Source: JBBRDU01 sp038230335 (GTDB lineage: Bacteria; Verrucomicrobiota; Verrucomicrobiia; Chthoniobacterales; UBA10450). From it: a stretch of 64,000 nucleotides of DNA. The stretch spans positions 1-64,000 of the forward strand of contig JBBRNL010000009.1 of NCBI GenBank assembly GCA_038230335.1, read 5' to 3'. Under the pieces are notes generated by a model, which saw only the letters and a program-made list of their open reading frames with translations, was not told where the DNA came from and searched no databases. Numbering within the stretch: the first letter of the stretch is position 1; each line of letters begins with the position of its first letter. Position numbers and translations under genes: made by a program. This document shows, one piece after another, positions 26,834 through 36,048 of this stretch.

Positions 26834-27730
26834 ATGAATTTCCAATCATGGTCTGACCACGCGCTCCACGCCGTGAGTACGACGGCCACTGTCGTCGGCC
26901 TGATCGCCGCGGCGATTGTCCTGATCTGCCTTTGCCTCATGTATTGGAGCGGGGCAGAATTAACCGGCCGGATGAAAGCGAAGAGTGAAGCGCTGAAAGC
27001 GAATCCACCGGTGATGTTCGCACGGGAAAATCATACCAATGGGGAGGCGACGGCGCGGCCATCGCCGGCGGCCAACTCATCGCGGATATCTCAACTTGAA
27101 ACAGAACTGACTGCGGCCCGTCGAGCCGAAGAAGCGAGGAGCTCAAGAGTTTCGCAACTAGAGGGCAAACTGACCGATGTGCAGCATTCCGCGGAAGCGA
27201 AAGCGTCGCGCGTTTCACAGCTGGAAGGAGAACTGGCTCTGACTCGCCAGTCAGAACAGCAAAAAACCTCGCGTCTTTCCGAGCTGGAGTCCGAACTGAA
27301 AGCAACCCGGCGCTCGGCTGACCAGGCGCAGGAGCAAGCCAAACGCTTCGAATCGGAACAGGGCCCACGTCTCATTAAGCCGGAACAAAGAACTCAGTTC
27401 TTGGAAGCGGTTCGTGGACTCGCCACCGGCAAAATTCTCGTCTCCGCATTTTTTGAGAACAAGGAGACGCACGACTTTGGCGCGGACCTCCTAACCCTGT
27501 TGAAGGAAGCCGGTTTCGACGCGGTCGAGCGCGCGCCCGTCAATTTTTTTACGACAAGCCGCCCATCCGGTGGAATCAGAATTGGCTGCCAGGATATCAC
27601 TCATGCGCCGCCCCATTTCGCCACCGTGCGAAAGGGCTTCGAAGCGATCGGACTCGACGTGCCGAACACCAGTATCGTGAACGCGGAAGAGAACGATGTA
27701 GTGGAGATCCAGATTACCCCAAAGCAATAG
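26834..27730 (+). CDS. Membrane protein with 21-residue coiled-coil repeats
   Basis: About 298 residues from the ATG at 26834 (an ATG at 26741 would add 31 residues). One membrane segment (TTATVVGLIAAAIVLICLCLMYW), a linker, then a coiled coil of four 21-residue units with the shared core SRxSQLExEL (SSRISQLETELT, SSRVSQLEGKLT, ASRVSQLEGELA, TSRLSELESELK). The C-terminal ~110 residues form an alpha/beta domain (GKILVSAFFENKETHDFGADLLTLLKEAGFDAVE ... GIRIGCQDI) of a type seen behind membrane anchors in many uncharacterised proteins. Probably an inner-membrane scaffold or sensor. It precedes the cyclase-like gene by 55 bases. Confidence 0.6.
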   Translation: MNFQSWSDHALHAVSTTATVVGLIAAAIVLICLCLMYWSGAELTGRMKAKSEALKANPPVMFARENHTNGEATARPSPAANSSRISQLETELTAARRAEEARSSRVSQLEGKLTDVQHSAEAKASRVSQLEGELALTRQSEQQKTSRLSELESELKATRRSADQAQEQAKRFESEQGPRLIKPEQRTQFLEAVRGLATGKILVSAFFENKETHDFGADLLTLLKEAGFDAVERAPVNFFTTSRPSGGIRIGCQDITHAPPHFATVRKGFEAIGLDVPNTSIVNAEENDVVEIQITPKQ

Positions 27731-27785
27731 GTTGTGGGGTGTGGTGGGCAATTCGTTAGTCAGAGACGGTCGCAAAATCTGAGCG

Positions 27786-29900
27786 GTGGCTTTGGAAAAC
27801 GCGGAACCAAACAAAGTTGAGATCGGGCATGTGCTCACCATGGACGTGGTGGGTTACTCCAAGCTCTTGATCGACGTGCAAACGCGTATTATGGCGGAAC
27901 TAAACCGCGTAGTCCGCGGGACCGTGCGCTTTCGCGTGGCGCAGGCGGCCGGTAAACTGGTCCCGCTTCCGACGGGCGATGGGATGGCGCTCGTTTTTTT
28001 CGGAGATCCGGAAGCGGCCGTGGAATGCGCCATGGAAGTGAGCGCGGCGCTGAAAGCGCATCCGGATATCCACCTTCGCATGGGCATTCATAGCGGGCCG
28101 GTTCACCGTGTCACCGACGTCAATGAAGGAGCCAACGTGGCCGGGGCCGGCATTGATATGGCGCAACGCGTCATGGATTGCGGTGACGCCGGTCACATTC
28201 TTCTCTCCCGCAGAGTCGCTTACGACCTGGCCCCGTTGCCCCGATGGAACAAACACTTGTACGAAGTGGGTGATTGCGAGGTGAAGCACGGCCAAAAGAT
28301 TTCGCTCGTGAATTTTTACGTCGAAGAAATTGGAAATCCAGCTGTGCCGGAGCGAGTCAGGAAGAATCAGGAAGAGGTATTGGCGAGAGCCCGGCGGGCG
28401 GCCCGGGCGCGTCGCACAATGATCCTCGGGACGGTCGGGCTAATCCTGTTCCTCGCGGCTGTGGGGGTGCTGGTGGTTCATCGCCGCTTTGCCACGATCG
28501 GTCCAACGCCACCGGCCCTGACGCCGCCCGACAAAAGCATTGCTGTTCTGCCTTTTGTCGATCTGAGTCAGACGAAAGATCAGGAATATTTTTGCGACGG
28601 GATGAGCGAGGAACTTCTCGATGCGTTGGCCAGGACAGATGGGCTGCGCGTGGTGGCCCGGACATCTTCCTTTTCATTCAAAGGTAAAAGCGACGATGCC
28701 AGCGAAATCGGCCGCAAACTCAATGTCTCCACCGTGCTGGAGGGAAGCCTGCGACGGGAAGGGAACCGCGTGCGCATCACGGCGCAGTTGATCAACGCGC
28801 GCGACGGTTTTCATCTTTGGTCGGAGACTTACGAGCGCGAACTGCGGGGAGTCTTCGCTCTACAGGATGAAATTACTCACGCCATTGTCGAAGCGCTGAA
28901 AATTAAACTGACAGTAGCACCGCCGCCGCGCCCGCCGCCCAACACCGAAGCCTACGATCTCTACCTGCAGGGGCTCTTTTTTTCTAACAAGAGCACCGAG
29001 CAGGATTTGCGTAAAAGCATTGATTTTTTTCAGCGCGCTCTCGAGAAAGATCCGAAGCTGGGTCGGGCCTGGACCGGCATCGCCAAAGCCTGGAGCTGGC
29101 TGGCGGACGCCTACGTTAAGCCGCTCGTCGGTCATCCCCAATGCCAGATGGCTGCGAACAAAGCTCTGGCCATCGAGGAGCGGGATGCGGAAGCGCACGC
29201 CTACCTTGGAGAAACAAAAAAAATTCTCGCCTACGACATGAAAGGCGAGGAATTGGAACTAAAGCGCGCTCTCCAAATCGACCCGAACTCCGCAATAACT
29301 CATCTTTTTTTGGGCCTGTGGCAGACCGCGGAAGGGGATCATGAGGAGGGGCTCAAGGAGATGCGGGCCGCCATCCGCCTCGACCCGCTCTCGCCCATTG
29401 TCGGCACCATGTCGGTCATGATTTATCTTACGAACGATCGGTTCGATGAAGCGCTGGCAGAGGCGAACCGCACCATGGACATCGACCCGAATTACGTCTA
29501 TTTCGAACCAAACCTGGCCCTGGTTTATCGGCAGCAGGGAAAGCTGCGCGAGGCGCTCGATATCTATTTACGACTCCAGCAGACCAGACATCAACCGACG
29601 GCCGGTCTGGCCATCACCTATGCCCGGCTCGGCCGGAAGGACGACGCGCGAAAAGTTCTGGAGGAATTGATTCGCATGGCCGACAAGGCCTACTTTCCCG
29701 GAGAAGAGATTGCATCGGTCTACGTGGCGCTGGGCCAAAACGATGAAGCGATCCACTGGATCGATCGCGCCATAAAAGAACACTCGGGAGCGATTCATGG
29801 AATCAGCTTTATTCGCGATCTACGGCCTTTGCGTTCCGATCCGCGCTTTCCTGATCTGCTGCGCCGCATTGGCCTCGATCCGGCCAAATCAATGCATTAA
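27786..29900 (+). CDS. Class III cyclase-like / TolB-like / TPR protein
   Basis: 704 residues with four parts. 1-190 is a class III nucleotide cyclase fold: metal-binding Asp20 (LTMDVVGYS) and Asp64 (PTGDGMALVFFGD) are both present, but the usual N-x3-A-R transition-state motif reads NVAGAGIDMAQR, so activity is uncertain. About 213-233 is a membrane segment. 246-370 is a TolB/FlgO-like domain (SIAVLPFVDLSQ...YFCDGMSEELLDALA). 375-690 is a TPR array. Start is GTG 27786. Such fusions are frequent in soil bacteria and are thought to be signalling proteins; the signal is unknown. Confidence 0.8.
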   Translation: MALENAEPNKVEIGHVLTMDVVGYSKLLIDVQTRIMAELNRVVRGTVRFRVAQAAGKLVPLPTGDGMALVFFGDPEAAVECAMEVSAALKAHPDIHLRMGIHSGPVHRVTDVNEGANVAGAGIDMAQRVMDCGDAGHILLSRRVAYDLAPLPRWNKHLYEVGDCEVKHGQKISLVNFYVEEIGNPAVPERVRKNQEEVLARARRAARARRTMILGTVGLILFLAAVGVLVVHRRFATIGPTPPALTPPDKSIAVLPFVDLSQTKDQEYFCDGMSEELLDALARTDGLRVVARTSSFSFKGKSDDASEIGRKLNVSTVLEGSLRREGNRVRITAQLINARDGFHLWSETYERELRGVFALQDEITHAIVEALKIKLTVAPPPRPPPNTEAYDLYLQGLFFSNKSTEQDLRKSIDFFQRALEKDPKLGRAWTGIAKAWSWLADAYVKPLVGHPQCQMAANKALAIEERDAEAHAYLGETKKILAYDMKGEELELKRALQIDPNSAITHLFLGLWQTAEGDHEEGLKEMRAAIRLDPLSPIVGTMSVMIYLTNDRFDEALAEANRTMDIDPNYVYFEPNLALVYRQQGKLREALDIYLRLQQTRHQPTAGLAITYARLGRKDDARKVLEELIRMADKAYFPGEEIASVYVALGQNDEAIHWIDRAIKEHSGAIHGISFIRDLRPLRSDPRFPDLLRRIGLDPAKSMH

Positions 29901-29913
29901 TCTGGGTGGATCT

Positions 29914-30354
29914 GTGGCTACGAATCTAAACCGTGCATGGGCAATCCTCTTCGCGCGTCTTGTGCTTGGCCTGATTTTCTTCATGGCCGGCGTGTGGAAG
30001 GTGTTTCAGTTGGGCCCGCTGGAGCACGCCCGGAAATACTTTCTCCCTTTTGCCGACACATTCCTGCCCGTTTGGTCTCTCTGGTCGATCGGTGTCGCTG
30101 TGCCGATCGTCGAACTAGTCGCGGGCGCACTCGTCATTCTGGGGCTGCGCACGCGCGATGCCTTGATCGCACTGGGTTTTGTTCTGGCCATCGTCACGTT
30201 CGGCCATCTTTTAAGGGAGCCTCTCTACGATTTCAGCGGACATGTCATTCCGCGTCTCGCTCTCCTGCTCTTTCTGCTGTGGGCTCCACGACAAGACGAC
30301 CGGTATTCGTTAGACTCCTGTCTAACGACACGCGGGGATCTGGCTGAAGGATAA
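29914..30354 (+). CDS. DoxX family membrane protein
   Basis: About 146 residues with four membrane segments: WAILFARLVLGLIFFMAGVWKVF, WSIGVAVPIVELVAGALVILGL, ALIALGFVLAIVTFGHLL and VIPRLALLLFLLWAP. The RLxLGLxFxxAGxxKxF start and the central Glu in PIVELVAG are DoxX features. GTG 29914 fits the family start; the open frame reaches back into the preceding gene to 29797. DoxX proteins are linked to respiratory or redox stress roles. Convergent with rpsA. Confidence 0.8.
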   Translation: MATNLNRAWAILFARLVLGLIFFMAGVWKVFQLGPLEHARKYFLPFADTFLPVWSLWSIGVAVPIVELVAGALVILGLRTRDALIALGFVLAIVTFGHLLREPLYDFSGHVIPRLALLLFLLWAPRQDDRYSLDSCLTTRGDLAEG

Positions 30355-30381
30355 AACGCGGCGACGATCGCCCTATCGCCC

Positions 30382-32121
30382 CTACTTCTTCTTCGTAGAG
30401 TCTTTGGACGCCTTGGGCTCTTTCGCCTCTTTCGGCTCTTTTTTGGCCTTGGCTTCGCCGGGACGGTAGTCCTCCTCGGCGGCGGCAAACGCCTTCTCCA
30501 GGCCGACCATGTCTTCGCCGGGACGCAGAGTGTCGAACGCTTCCGACTCTTTGCGCAGTTCTTCCTCGGAATAGTTGGCCGCTTTGATGGAAAGACCGAT
30601 GCGACGTTCCACCTTGTCGACCTTGATGACGCGCGCTTCCACATCCTGACCGACTTTGAGCACGTCTTTCACCTTGGCCACGTGATCTTCGCTCAGTTGC
30701 GAAATATGAACGAGACCGTCGATATCGTCCTGCAATTGAACAAAGGCCCCGAAACTGGCCAGCTTGGTTACCCGGCCGTTGACCAGGTCACCGATCTTGT
30801 ACTTTTGATCGATTTCTTTCCACGGATCATCGGCCAGCTGTTTGATGCCCAGACTGATGCGCTGGTTGGTCTTATCGATATCGATGACTTCGGCTTCAAT
30901 CTCGTCGCCTTTCTTAAAGACTTCGCTCGGGTGATTAATCTTGCGGGTCCAGCTCAGATCGGAGACGTGGATCATCCCGTCGATTCCTTCGTCCAATTCC
31001 ACAAAGGCACCGTAGGCCGTCATATTGCGAATCTTGCCCTTCACTTTGCTACCGATGGTGAACTTCTTCTCGATCTCATCCCACGGATTTTGTTCGAGCT
31101 GGCGCAAGCCTAACGAAATTTTCTGTTCTTCTTTGTTCACGCCAAGGACGACCGCTTCCACTTCCTGCCCCTGCGTCAGGATATCGGATGGTCGCATGAT
31201 GCGCTTGGTCCAGGAGAGCTCCGAAACATGGATAAGGCCTTCGACGCCCTCTTCCAGTTCGACGAACGCTCCGTACGGAACAAGGTTCGTGATCTTCCCT
31301 TTGACCTTTTGTCCGGCCGGAAATCTCTCTTCGATTTGATCCCACGGATTCTTCTGGGTCTGTTTCAGGCCCAGAGAAACACGCTCTTTCTCTTTGTTAA
31401 TGTCGAGAACGATGACTTCCAACGGCTGACCCACTTTGACCAGCTCGCTCGGGTGGCCAAGGCGGCCCCACGTCATATCGGTGATGTGGAGCAAGCCGTC
31501 CATGCCATCGAGATCGATGAATGCGCCGAAATCGGTCAGGTTTTTGACCGTCCCATTAACGCGGTCGCCAATTTTGACGCCCTCCAGGAACTTCTGGCGC
31601 TTCTCGCTGCGTTCCTGCTCGATCAACTCGCGACGGCTCAGGACTACGTTCTTGCGGTCGTCGTTAATCTTAACAATCTTAAAATCGTAGGTGTTGCCGA
31701 CGAACTGCTGCAGATCCTTGGGCGGCACGATGTCGATTTGCGAAGCGGGGAGAAAGGCCTCGACTCCGATGTTCACCATGAGTCCGCCTTTGACGACGGA
31801 TTTGACCTTGCCCTTGATCAGGCCGTCGCCCTGGAAAACGGCGGCGATTTTGTTCCAATTCTGGCGGTAGGCCGCCTTCTCTTTGGAAAGGACGACCATG
31901 CCCTCATCGTTCTCGAGTCGCTCGAGCAACACGTCCACTTCGTCGCCGACTTCCAATGAGTCGACATCCTCAAATTCCTGGGATGAAATGATCCCCTCGG
32001 ATTTGTAACCAATGTCCACCATCACCTCGCGGGGACGGATTTCTAGAATACGTCCTTTGACGATGCTGCCTTCCCGGAAGTCCGGCATCGGTTTCGACAT
32101 CAAATCCTGCATTTGTACCAT
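30382..32121 (-). CDS. rpsA: 30S ribosomal protein S1
   Basis: mRNA-binding ribosomal protein of about 579 residues with six S1 (OB-fold) domains; the four C-terminal ones show the strong form VKGKI.NLV.YGAFVELEEGVEGLIHVSELSW. Each S1 unit ends in a conserved VSLGLKQ-like strand, and the protein has a Lys-rich tail. An AAGGAGG Shine-Dalgarno site 11 bases upstream of the ATG at 32121 decides the start over the upstream one at 32163. The leader is long and can form hairpins (see 32269-32383). One TCGTTAGG lies on its coding strand (31109-31116). Confidence 0.96.
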   Translation of the reverse strand: MVQMQDLMSKPMPDFREGSIVKGRILEIRPREVMVDIGYKSEGIISSQEFEDVDSLEVGDEVDVLLERLENDEGMVVLSKEKAAYRQNWNKIAAVFQGDGLIKGKVKSVVKGGLMVNIGVEAFLPASQIDIVPPKDLQQFVGNTYDFKIVKINDDRKNVVLSRRELIEQERSEKRQKFLEGVKIGDRVNGTVKNLTDFGAFIDLDGMDGLLHITDMTWGRLGHPSELVKVGQPLEVIVLDINKEKERVSLGLKQTQKNPWDQIEERFPAGQKVKGKITNLVPYGAFVELEEGVEGLIHVSELSWTKRIMRPSDILTQGQEVEAVVLGVNKEEQKISLGLRQLEQNPWDEIEKKFTIGSKVKGKIRNMTAYGAFVELDEGIDGMIHVSDLSWTRKINHPSEVFKKGDEIEAEVIDIDKTNQRISLGIKQLADDPWKEIDQKYKIGDLVNGRVTKLASFGAFVQLQDDIDGLVHISQLSEDHVAKVKDVLKVGQDVEARVIKVDKVERRIGLSIKAANYSEEELRKESEAFDTLRPGEDMVGLEKAFAAAEEDYRPGEAKAKKEPKEAKEPKASKDSTKKK

Positions 32122-32268
32122 AAATAAAAAGGCCTCCTTGGGCACTGTTCGCGGTCCGACCATGGCCGGACCGATCCGCTCTACGGGCTAATGGCAATTA
32201 GACCCGCGGAAACGGAGCGCCACAGTAGTGGTTTTCCTGAGGCAGGTCAACTGCGGCTGACCGCTCTG

Positions 32269-32383
32269 GTATTGGCTCCCTGCGACCCTCGCTTCGTGAG
32301 GGTCCCATTGGGTCAGGAAGGACGTCTGCCACCTCCTTGCGGCCCTTGTGCGAGTGCCAATTTCGCACGTGACCCATATGGGT
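32269..32383. ncRNA. Candidate structured RNA or rpsA leader
   Basis: The rpsA upstream region contains several exact complementary segments: GACCCTC/GAGGGTC (32284-32290 with 32298-32304), GGGTCA/TGACCC (32310-32315 with 32370-32375), enclosed GTGCGA/TCGCAC (32348-32353 with 32363-32368), and GCCAAT in that hairpin's loop (32356-32361) matching ATTGGC (32271-32276), which would make a pseudoknot. ACCCATATGGGT (32372-32383) is a perfect palindrome. It could be an autoregulatory leader of rpsA (minus strand) or a separate small RNA; the strand is not settled. It does not match the SRP RNA consensus. Confidence 0.4.
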
Positions 32384-32415
32384 ATCCCGCCCATGCTCTC
32401 TCTATAGATCCGCTC

Positions 32416-32544
32416 ATGAACAGTCCCGATCCGAAGCGACGACCGCCGCCCATCTGGGTCGTTCTTAGCCTGCTGGCCTTTGTCCTTTTGATCTGGACAG
32501 CTATACGCCTGATTTTCGCGATTCAGGATATGGGACGGCCATGA
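32416..32544 (+). CDS. Small single-pass membrane protein
   Basis: Short frame of 42 residues: a Pro/Arg-rich N-terminus (MNSPDPKRRPPP) and one membrane helix (IWVVLSLLAFVLLIWTAIRLIF). The positive-inside pattern puts the N-terminus in the cytoplasm. No ribosome site stands out and no family is recognised, so it may be a real small gene or chance. Confidence 0.35.
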   Translation: MNSPDPKRRPPPIWVVLSLLAFVLLIWTAIRLIFAIQDMGRP

Positions 32545-32629
32545 AACGAGGCACGGTCTCCAGGGCAGTGCCGGTGGGAATGGGTTGAGTCGCCGTGTTA
32601 TCCAGTGATATTGCGGTTAAGTTCAACGC

Positions 32630-33142
32630 ATGAAAATCGCATTCATTCTCATTCTGTTTGTTGCCTGTCTGAACGGCCCATCGCTCCGGGCGGCGTCGCC
32701 CGCGGAAGAAAAGATTAGCGGAGCCATCAAATCGCAAGAAGCCAGCGTTGTCCACCTCTGGGCGCCCTGGTGTTCAAATTGCCAGGCCGAATTGAAGAGC
32801 GGCGGTTGGTTGAAGATGGTGAAGGACAATCCGCAGGTGAAATTCTATTTCGTCTCGATTTGGAACGGCGGGGAAGACGGTGCGGCCATGCTGAAGAAGT
32901 ACGGGATCGAAGCTCAGCCCAATGTCACGATCCTGGCTGATCCGGGTCCGCGCACGGGAAACAAGATCAAGCAGTTCGCCGGTCTGCCGCTTTCTTGGAT
33001 CCCGACGACGTGGGTTTATCAAGGAGGCGATCTTCGCTACGCGCTGAATTACGGGGAAGTGCGCTTCCCGATGCTCCAGCAATTTTTGGAGGACAGTAAA
33101 TCAGAGTGGTCGCACAAGGGCGAAGGCGAGGGCGCGCAATAG
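32630..33142 (+). CDS. Secreted thioredoxin-like (TlpA-type) protein
   Basis: Exported protein of 170 residues with a signal peptide (1-21, ending LRA) and a thioredoxin fold. The redox motif is WAPWCSNC (Cys48, Cys51); a cis-Pro segment SWIPTTWVY follows. Likely a periplasmic thiol-disulfide oxidoreductase. It lies 193 bases before cbs; a link to sulfur metabolism is possible but unproven. Confidence 0.8.
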   Translation: MKIAFILILFVACLNGPSLRAASPAEEKISGAIKSQEASVVHLWAPWCSNCQAELKSGGWLKMVKDNPQVKFYFVSIWNGGEDGAAMLKKYGIEAQPNVTILADPGPRTGNKIKQFAGLPLSWIPTTWVYQGGDLRYALNYGEVRFPMLQQFLEDSKSEWSHKGEGEGAQ

Positions 33143-33335
33143 AACTGACGCTGGAATGTCGACCCATGGTCCAGGGCGATTTGAACTCCGGCAGAATGTC
33201 GTCTAACCCGGCCGGCGATATCCAGAAACGCAGCCCGTGGCCCGTTCCTTGCGGTGTCATCATTGTTTCCAACTCCCTGCGCAACTACAACGTGACAAGA
33301 TATGAGCCTCGCCAGATATTAAGCTGGTTTCCGTC

Positions 33336-34793
33336 ATGATTGAGCTTTCCCACGCCCCGACCGCTGCCCCCGCGGCCGCCGCCTTGCAAAAGGCTCCGGC
33401 TATTTTATCGCTCATCGGCGATACGCCGCTGGTCGAAATCACCCGCATGGATACGGGACCCTGCCAACTGTTCGTGAAACTGGAGAACCAGAATCCGACG
33501 GGCTCCATTAAAGATCGGGTCGCCCTGGCCATGATCGAAGCGGCGGAACGGGAAGGGAAGTTGAGACCGGGCGGCACTGTCATCGAAGCGACGGCCGGTA
33601 ATACCGGTCTTGGCCTTGCCCTCGTGGCAGGTGCGAAAGGGTACCGCGTTCTGCTTGTTATTCCGGACAAGATGTCGCAGGAGAAGATTTTTCATGTGCG
33701 CGCTCTGGGCGCCGAAGTGAAAATCGTGCGCTCGGATGTGACCCGCGGGCATCCCGAATATTACCAGGATGTGGCGGCTCGCCTGGCCGAAGAGATTCCG
33801 GGAGCCTTTTATGTAAATCAGTTCGCCAATCCGGCCAATCCAATCGCCCACGAACGCACGACCGGTCCGGAGATCTGGGAGCAAATGCGCCACGACGTGG
33901 ATGCGATTGTTTGCGGGGTCGGATCGGGCGGAACTCTGACTGGGTTGGGCCGATTTTTTTCGCGGGTCAAGCCGCGCCGCGGAATCGAGATGATTCTGGC
34001 CGATCCAACCGGCTCTATTCTCTACGAGTACGTTAAAACCGGCGAACTGGTCAGCGCTGGCAGCTGGGCCGTGGAGGGCATCGGCGAGGATTTCATTCCC
34101 GATATTGCGGACATGTCCCTCGTTACGGACGCCTTTGAGATTGATGACGAGGAGAGCTTTGCGACGGCGCGCGCCCTTTTGCGGCAGGAAGGAATTCTGG
34201 GCGGTTCTTCCACCGGCACGCTCCTCGCGGGGGCCCTGCGTTATTGCCGGCAACAGACCACGCGCAAGCGCGTCGTCACTTTCGTGGCGGACAGCGGGAA
34301 CAAATACCTCTCCAAGATGTTCAACAACTTCTGGATGGCGGAACAAGGCTTTATTCATCGCCCGCCCCAGGGAAATCTAAAAGATCTGATTTCGCATCGT
34401 TACGAAGCGGACGAGGTCATCGCGGTCGGCCCTAACGACACGTTGCTGACCGCCTTCAAACGGATGCGTGCAGCCGATGTCTCCCAGGTGCCCGTGGTCG
34501 ACGAACAGGGGAAGCCGGTGGGAATATTGGATGAATCCGACGTGCTCGTGAAAGTGCATCGTGATTCGACCAACTTTAATGACGTAGCTAAAAACGCCAT
34601 GACCGACCGTTTGGAAACGCTACCGCCCACGGCCGAGATCAAGGATCTTCTGGAAGTGTTCAACCGCGGGCGTGTCGCCATTGTCATGGAAGGCGATAAG
34701 TTTCTCGGTCTGATCACGCGTACCGATTTACTGTCCTATCTGCGCTTGAACATGCCGAAGTCGGCCGTCCCCACGAGCCGCGAGTACAGTTAA
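33336..34793 (+). CDS. cbs: Cystathionine beta-synthase with CBS-domain pair
   Basis: PLP enzyme joining serine (or O-acetylserine) and homocysteine to cystathionine, the first step of reverse transsulfuration. The catalytic part (20-340) has PLP Lys59 in NPTGSIKDR, the substrate loop ATAGNTG, and GVGSGGTLTGLG for PLP phosphate. Two CBS domains follow (about 350-480), as in eukaryotic CBS, suggesting nucleotide or S-adenosylmethionine control. The next gene is a cystathionine lyase-type enzyme 86 bases downstream, which supports CBS over plain cysteine synthase. A CCTAACGA motif lies at 34431. Confidence 0.93.
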   Translation: MIELSHAPTAAPAAAALQKAPAILSLIGDTPLVEITRMDTGPCQLFVKLENQNPTGSIKDRVALAMIEAAEREGKLRPGGTVIEATAGNTGLGLALVAGAKGYRVLLVIPDKMSQEKIFHVRALGAEVKIVRSDVTRGHPEYYQDVAARLAEEIPGAFYVNQFANPANPIAHERTTGPEIWEQMRHDVDAIVCGVGSGGTLTGLGRFFSRVKPRRGIEMILADPTGSILYEYVKTGELVSAGSWAVEGIGEDFIPDIADMSLVTDAFEIDDEESFATARALLRQEGILGGSSTGTLLAGALRYCRQQTTRKRVVTFVADSGNKYLSKMFNNFWMAEQGFIHRPPQGNLKDLISHRYEADEVIAVGPNDTLLTAFKRMRAADVSQVPVVDEQGKPVGILDESDVLVKVHRDSTNFNDVAKNAMTDRLETLPPTAEIKDLLEVFNRGRVAIVMEGDKFLGLITRTDLLSYLRLNMPKSAVPTSREYS

Positions 34794-34879
34794 GCACAGC
34801 TTTCGCTCGCCGATTCGTCACGGTCGACACCTAATCCGTGAAATCGGCGGATTCGCTGTTACAATCGCCTTTCACCACA

Positions 34880-36040
34880 ATGAAGAGACAGCAAGAATTC
34901 GCCACGCGCGCGATCCACGCCGGACAGGAACCGGACCCTTCCACCGGCGCGATTATGACGCCGATTTACGCGACGTCGACCTACGTCCAGCAGAGCCCGG
35001 GAAAGCATAAGGGGTTTGATTACGCCCGTTCCATTAACCCGACGCGTCTGGCCTATGAGCGGTGCATCGCCGACTTGGAAAGCGGCACGCGCGGCTGGGC
35101 CTTTGCCTCTGGCCTGGCGGCCATGTCAACCACGCTCGATCTTCTCGACAGTGGCTCGCATGTGGTGGTGAGCGATGACCTCTACGGGGGCACGTTCCGG
35201 TTATTCGAACGCGTGCGTCGCCGCTCGGCCAATCTGGATTTCACTTTCGTTGATCTGACCGATCCGTCGCAGTTCGAGCGCAGCATCAAAAAGAACACTC
35301 GGATGGTATGGGTGGAGACGCCGAGCAACCCGCTCCTCAAACTGATCGATCTTGCGGCCATTGCCAAAGTGGCGCGCGAGCGAAAAATCATTTCGGTCTC
35401 CGACAATACTTTCGCCAGCCCATGGATTCAGCGGCCGATTGAGTTTGGGTTTGACCTCGTCATTCATTCAGCCACGAAGTATTTGAACGGACATTCCGAT
35501 ATGGTGGGTGGCGTCGCGGTGGCCGGTGCGAACAAGGATTTGGCGGACCAGATGGCCTTTCTGCAAAATTCGGTCGGGGCGATTGCCGGTCCGTTCGACA
35601 GTTTTCTGGCCCTGCGCAGTTTGAAGACACTGGCCCTCCGTATGGAGCGCCACTGCGCGAATGCGCTCGAGATCGCGCGCTGGCTGGAAGAGCAACCGGG
35701 CGTGAAGTCGGTCAGTTACCCCGGACTGAAGTCCCATCCACAACATGATCTCGCGCGCGTCCAGATGCATGGCTTTGGCGGGATGGTGACCATCGTTCTC
35801 AAGACAGATCTGGCGGGAACGCGTCGCTTTTTGGAGAGCACGCATCTTTTCGCCCTGGCCGAGAGCCTGGGCGGGGTGGAAAGTCTGATCAATCATCCGG
35901 CCCTCATGACGCATGCCTCCGTGCCGAAAGAGCAACGGGAGGCCCTCGGCGTGACCGATTCTCTCGTTAGGCTATCGGTCGGAGTGGAGGATGTGCGCGA
36001 CTTGATCGACGACCTCCAGTTTGCCTTCGGCAAGATTTAA
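34880..36040 (+). CDS. Cystathionine gamma-lyase / gamma-synthase family enzyme
   Basis: Cys/Met metabolism PLP enzyme of 386 residues. The N-terminus FATRAIHAGQEPDPSTGAIMTPIYATSTY is typical; PLP Lys200 is in HSATKYLNGHSDMVGG; TPSNPLL, SDNTFASP and the C-terminal SLGGVESLINHPALMTHAS are also family signatures. The pairing with cbs favours gamma-lyase (cystathionine to cysteine). ATG 34880 was preferred over the GTG at 34838, which adds 14 unrelated residues. A TCGTTAGG motif is at 35964. Gamma-synthase activity cannot be excluded from sequence. Confidence 0.9.
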   Translation: MKRQQEFATRAIHAGQEPDPSTGAIMTPIYATSTYVQQSPGKHKGFDYARSINPTRLAYERCIADLESGTRGWAFASGLAAMSTTLDLLDSGSHVVVSDDLYGGTFRLFERVRRRSANLDFTFVDLTDPSQFERSIKKNTRMVWVETPSNPLLKLIDLAAIAKVARERKIISVSDNTFASPWIQRPIEFGFDLVIHSATKYLNGHSDMVGGVAVAGANKDLADQMAFLQNSVGAIAGPFDSFLALRSLKTLALRMERHCANALEIARWLEEQPGVKSVSYPGLKSHPQHDLARVQMHGFGGMVTIVLKTDLAGTRRFLESTHLFALAESLGGVESLINHPALMTHASVPKEQREALGVTDSLVRLSVGVEDVRDLIDDLQFAFGKI

Positions 36041-36048
36041 TTTTCCCC

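Noticed and set aside
30682..31959. Long plus-strand open frames opposite rpsA (up to 243 codons)
   Set aside because: Shadow frames caused by the repetitive, GC-biased third positions of the S1 domains; no family resemblance, while the minus-strand S1 protein is certain.
32269..32383. Possible SRP (4.5S) RNA because of a GGGTCAGGAAGGA stretch
   Set aside because: The conserved domain IV pattern GGTCAGG-N-CCGGAAGG-AAGCAGCC is not present and the tetraloop stem cannot be formed.
33405..34358. 317-codon minus-strand frame opposite cbs
   Set aside because: Shadow of the cystathionine beta-synthase gene; no recognisable domain.
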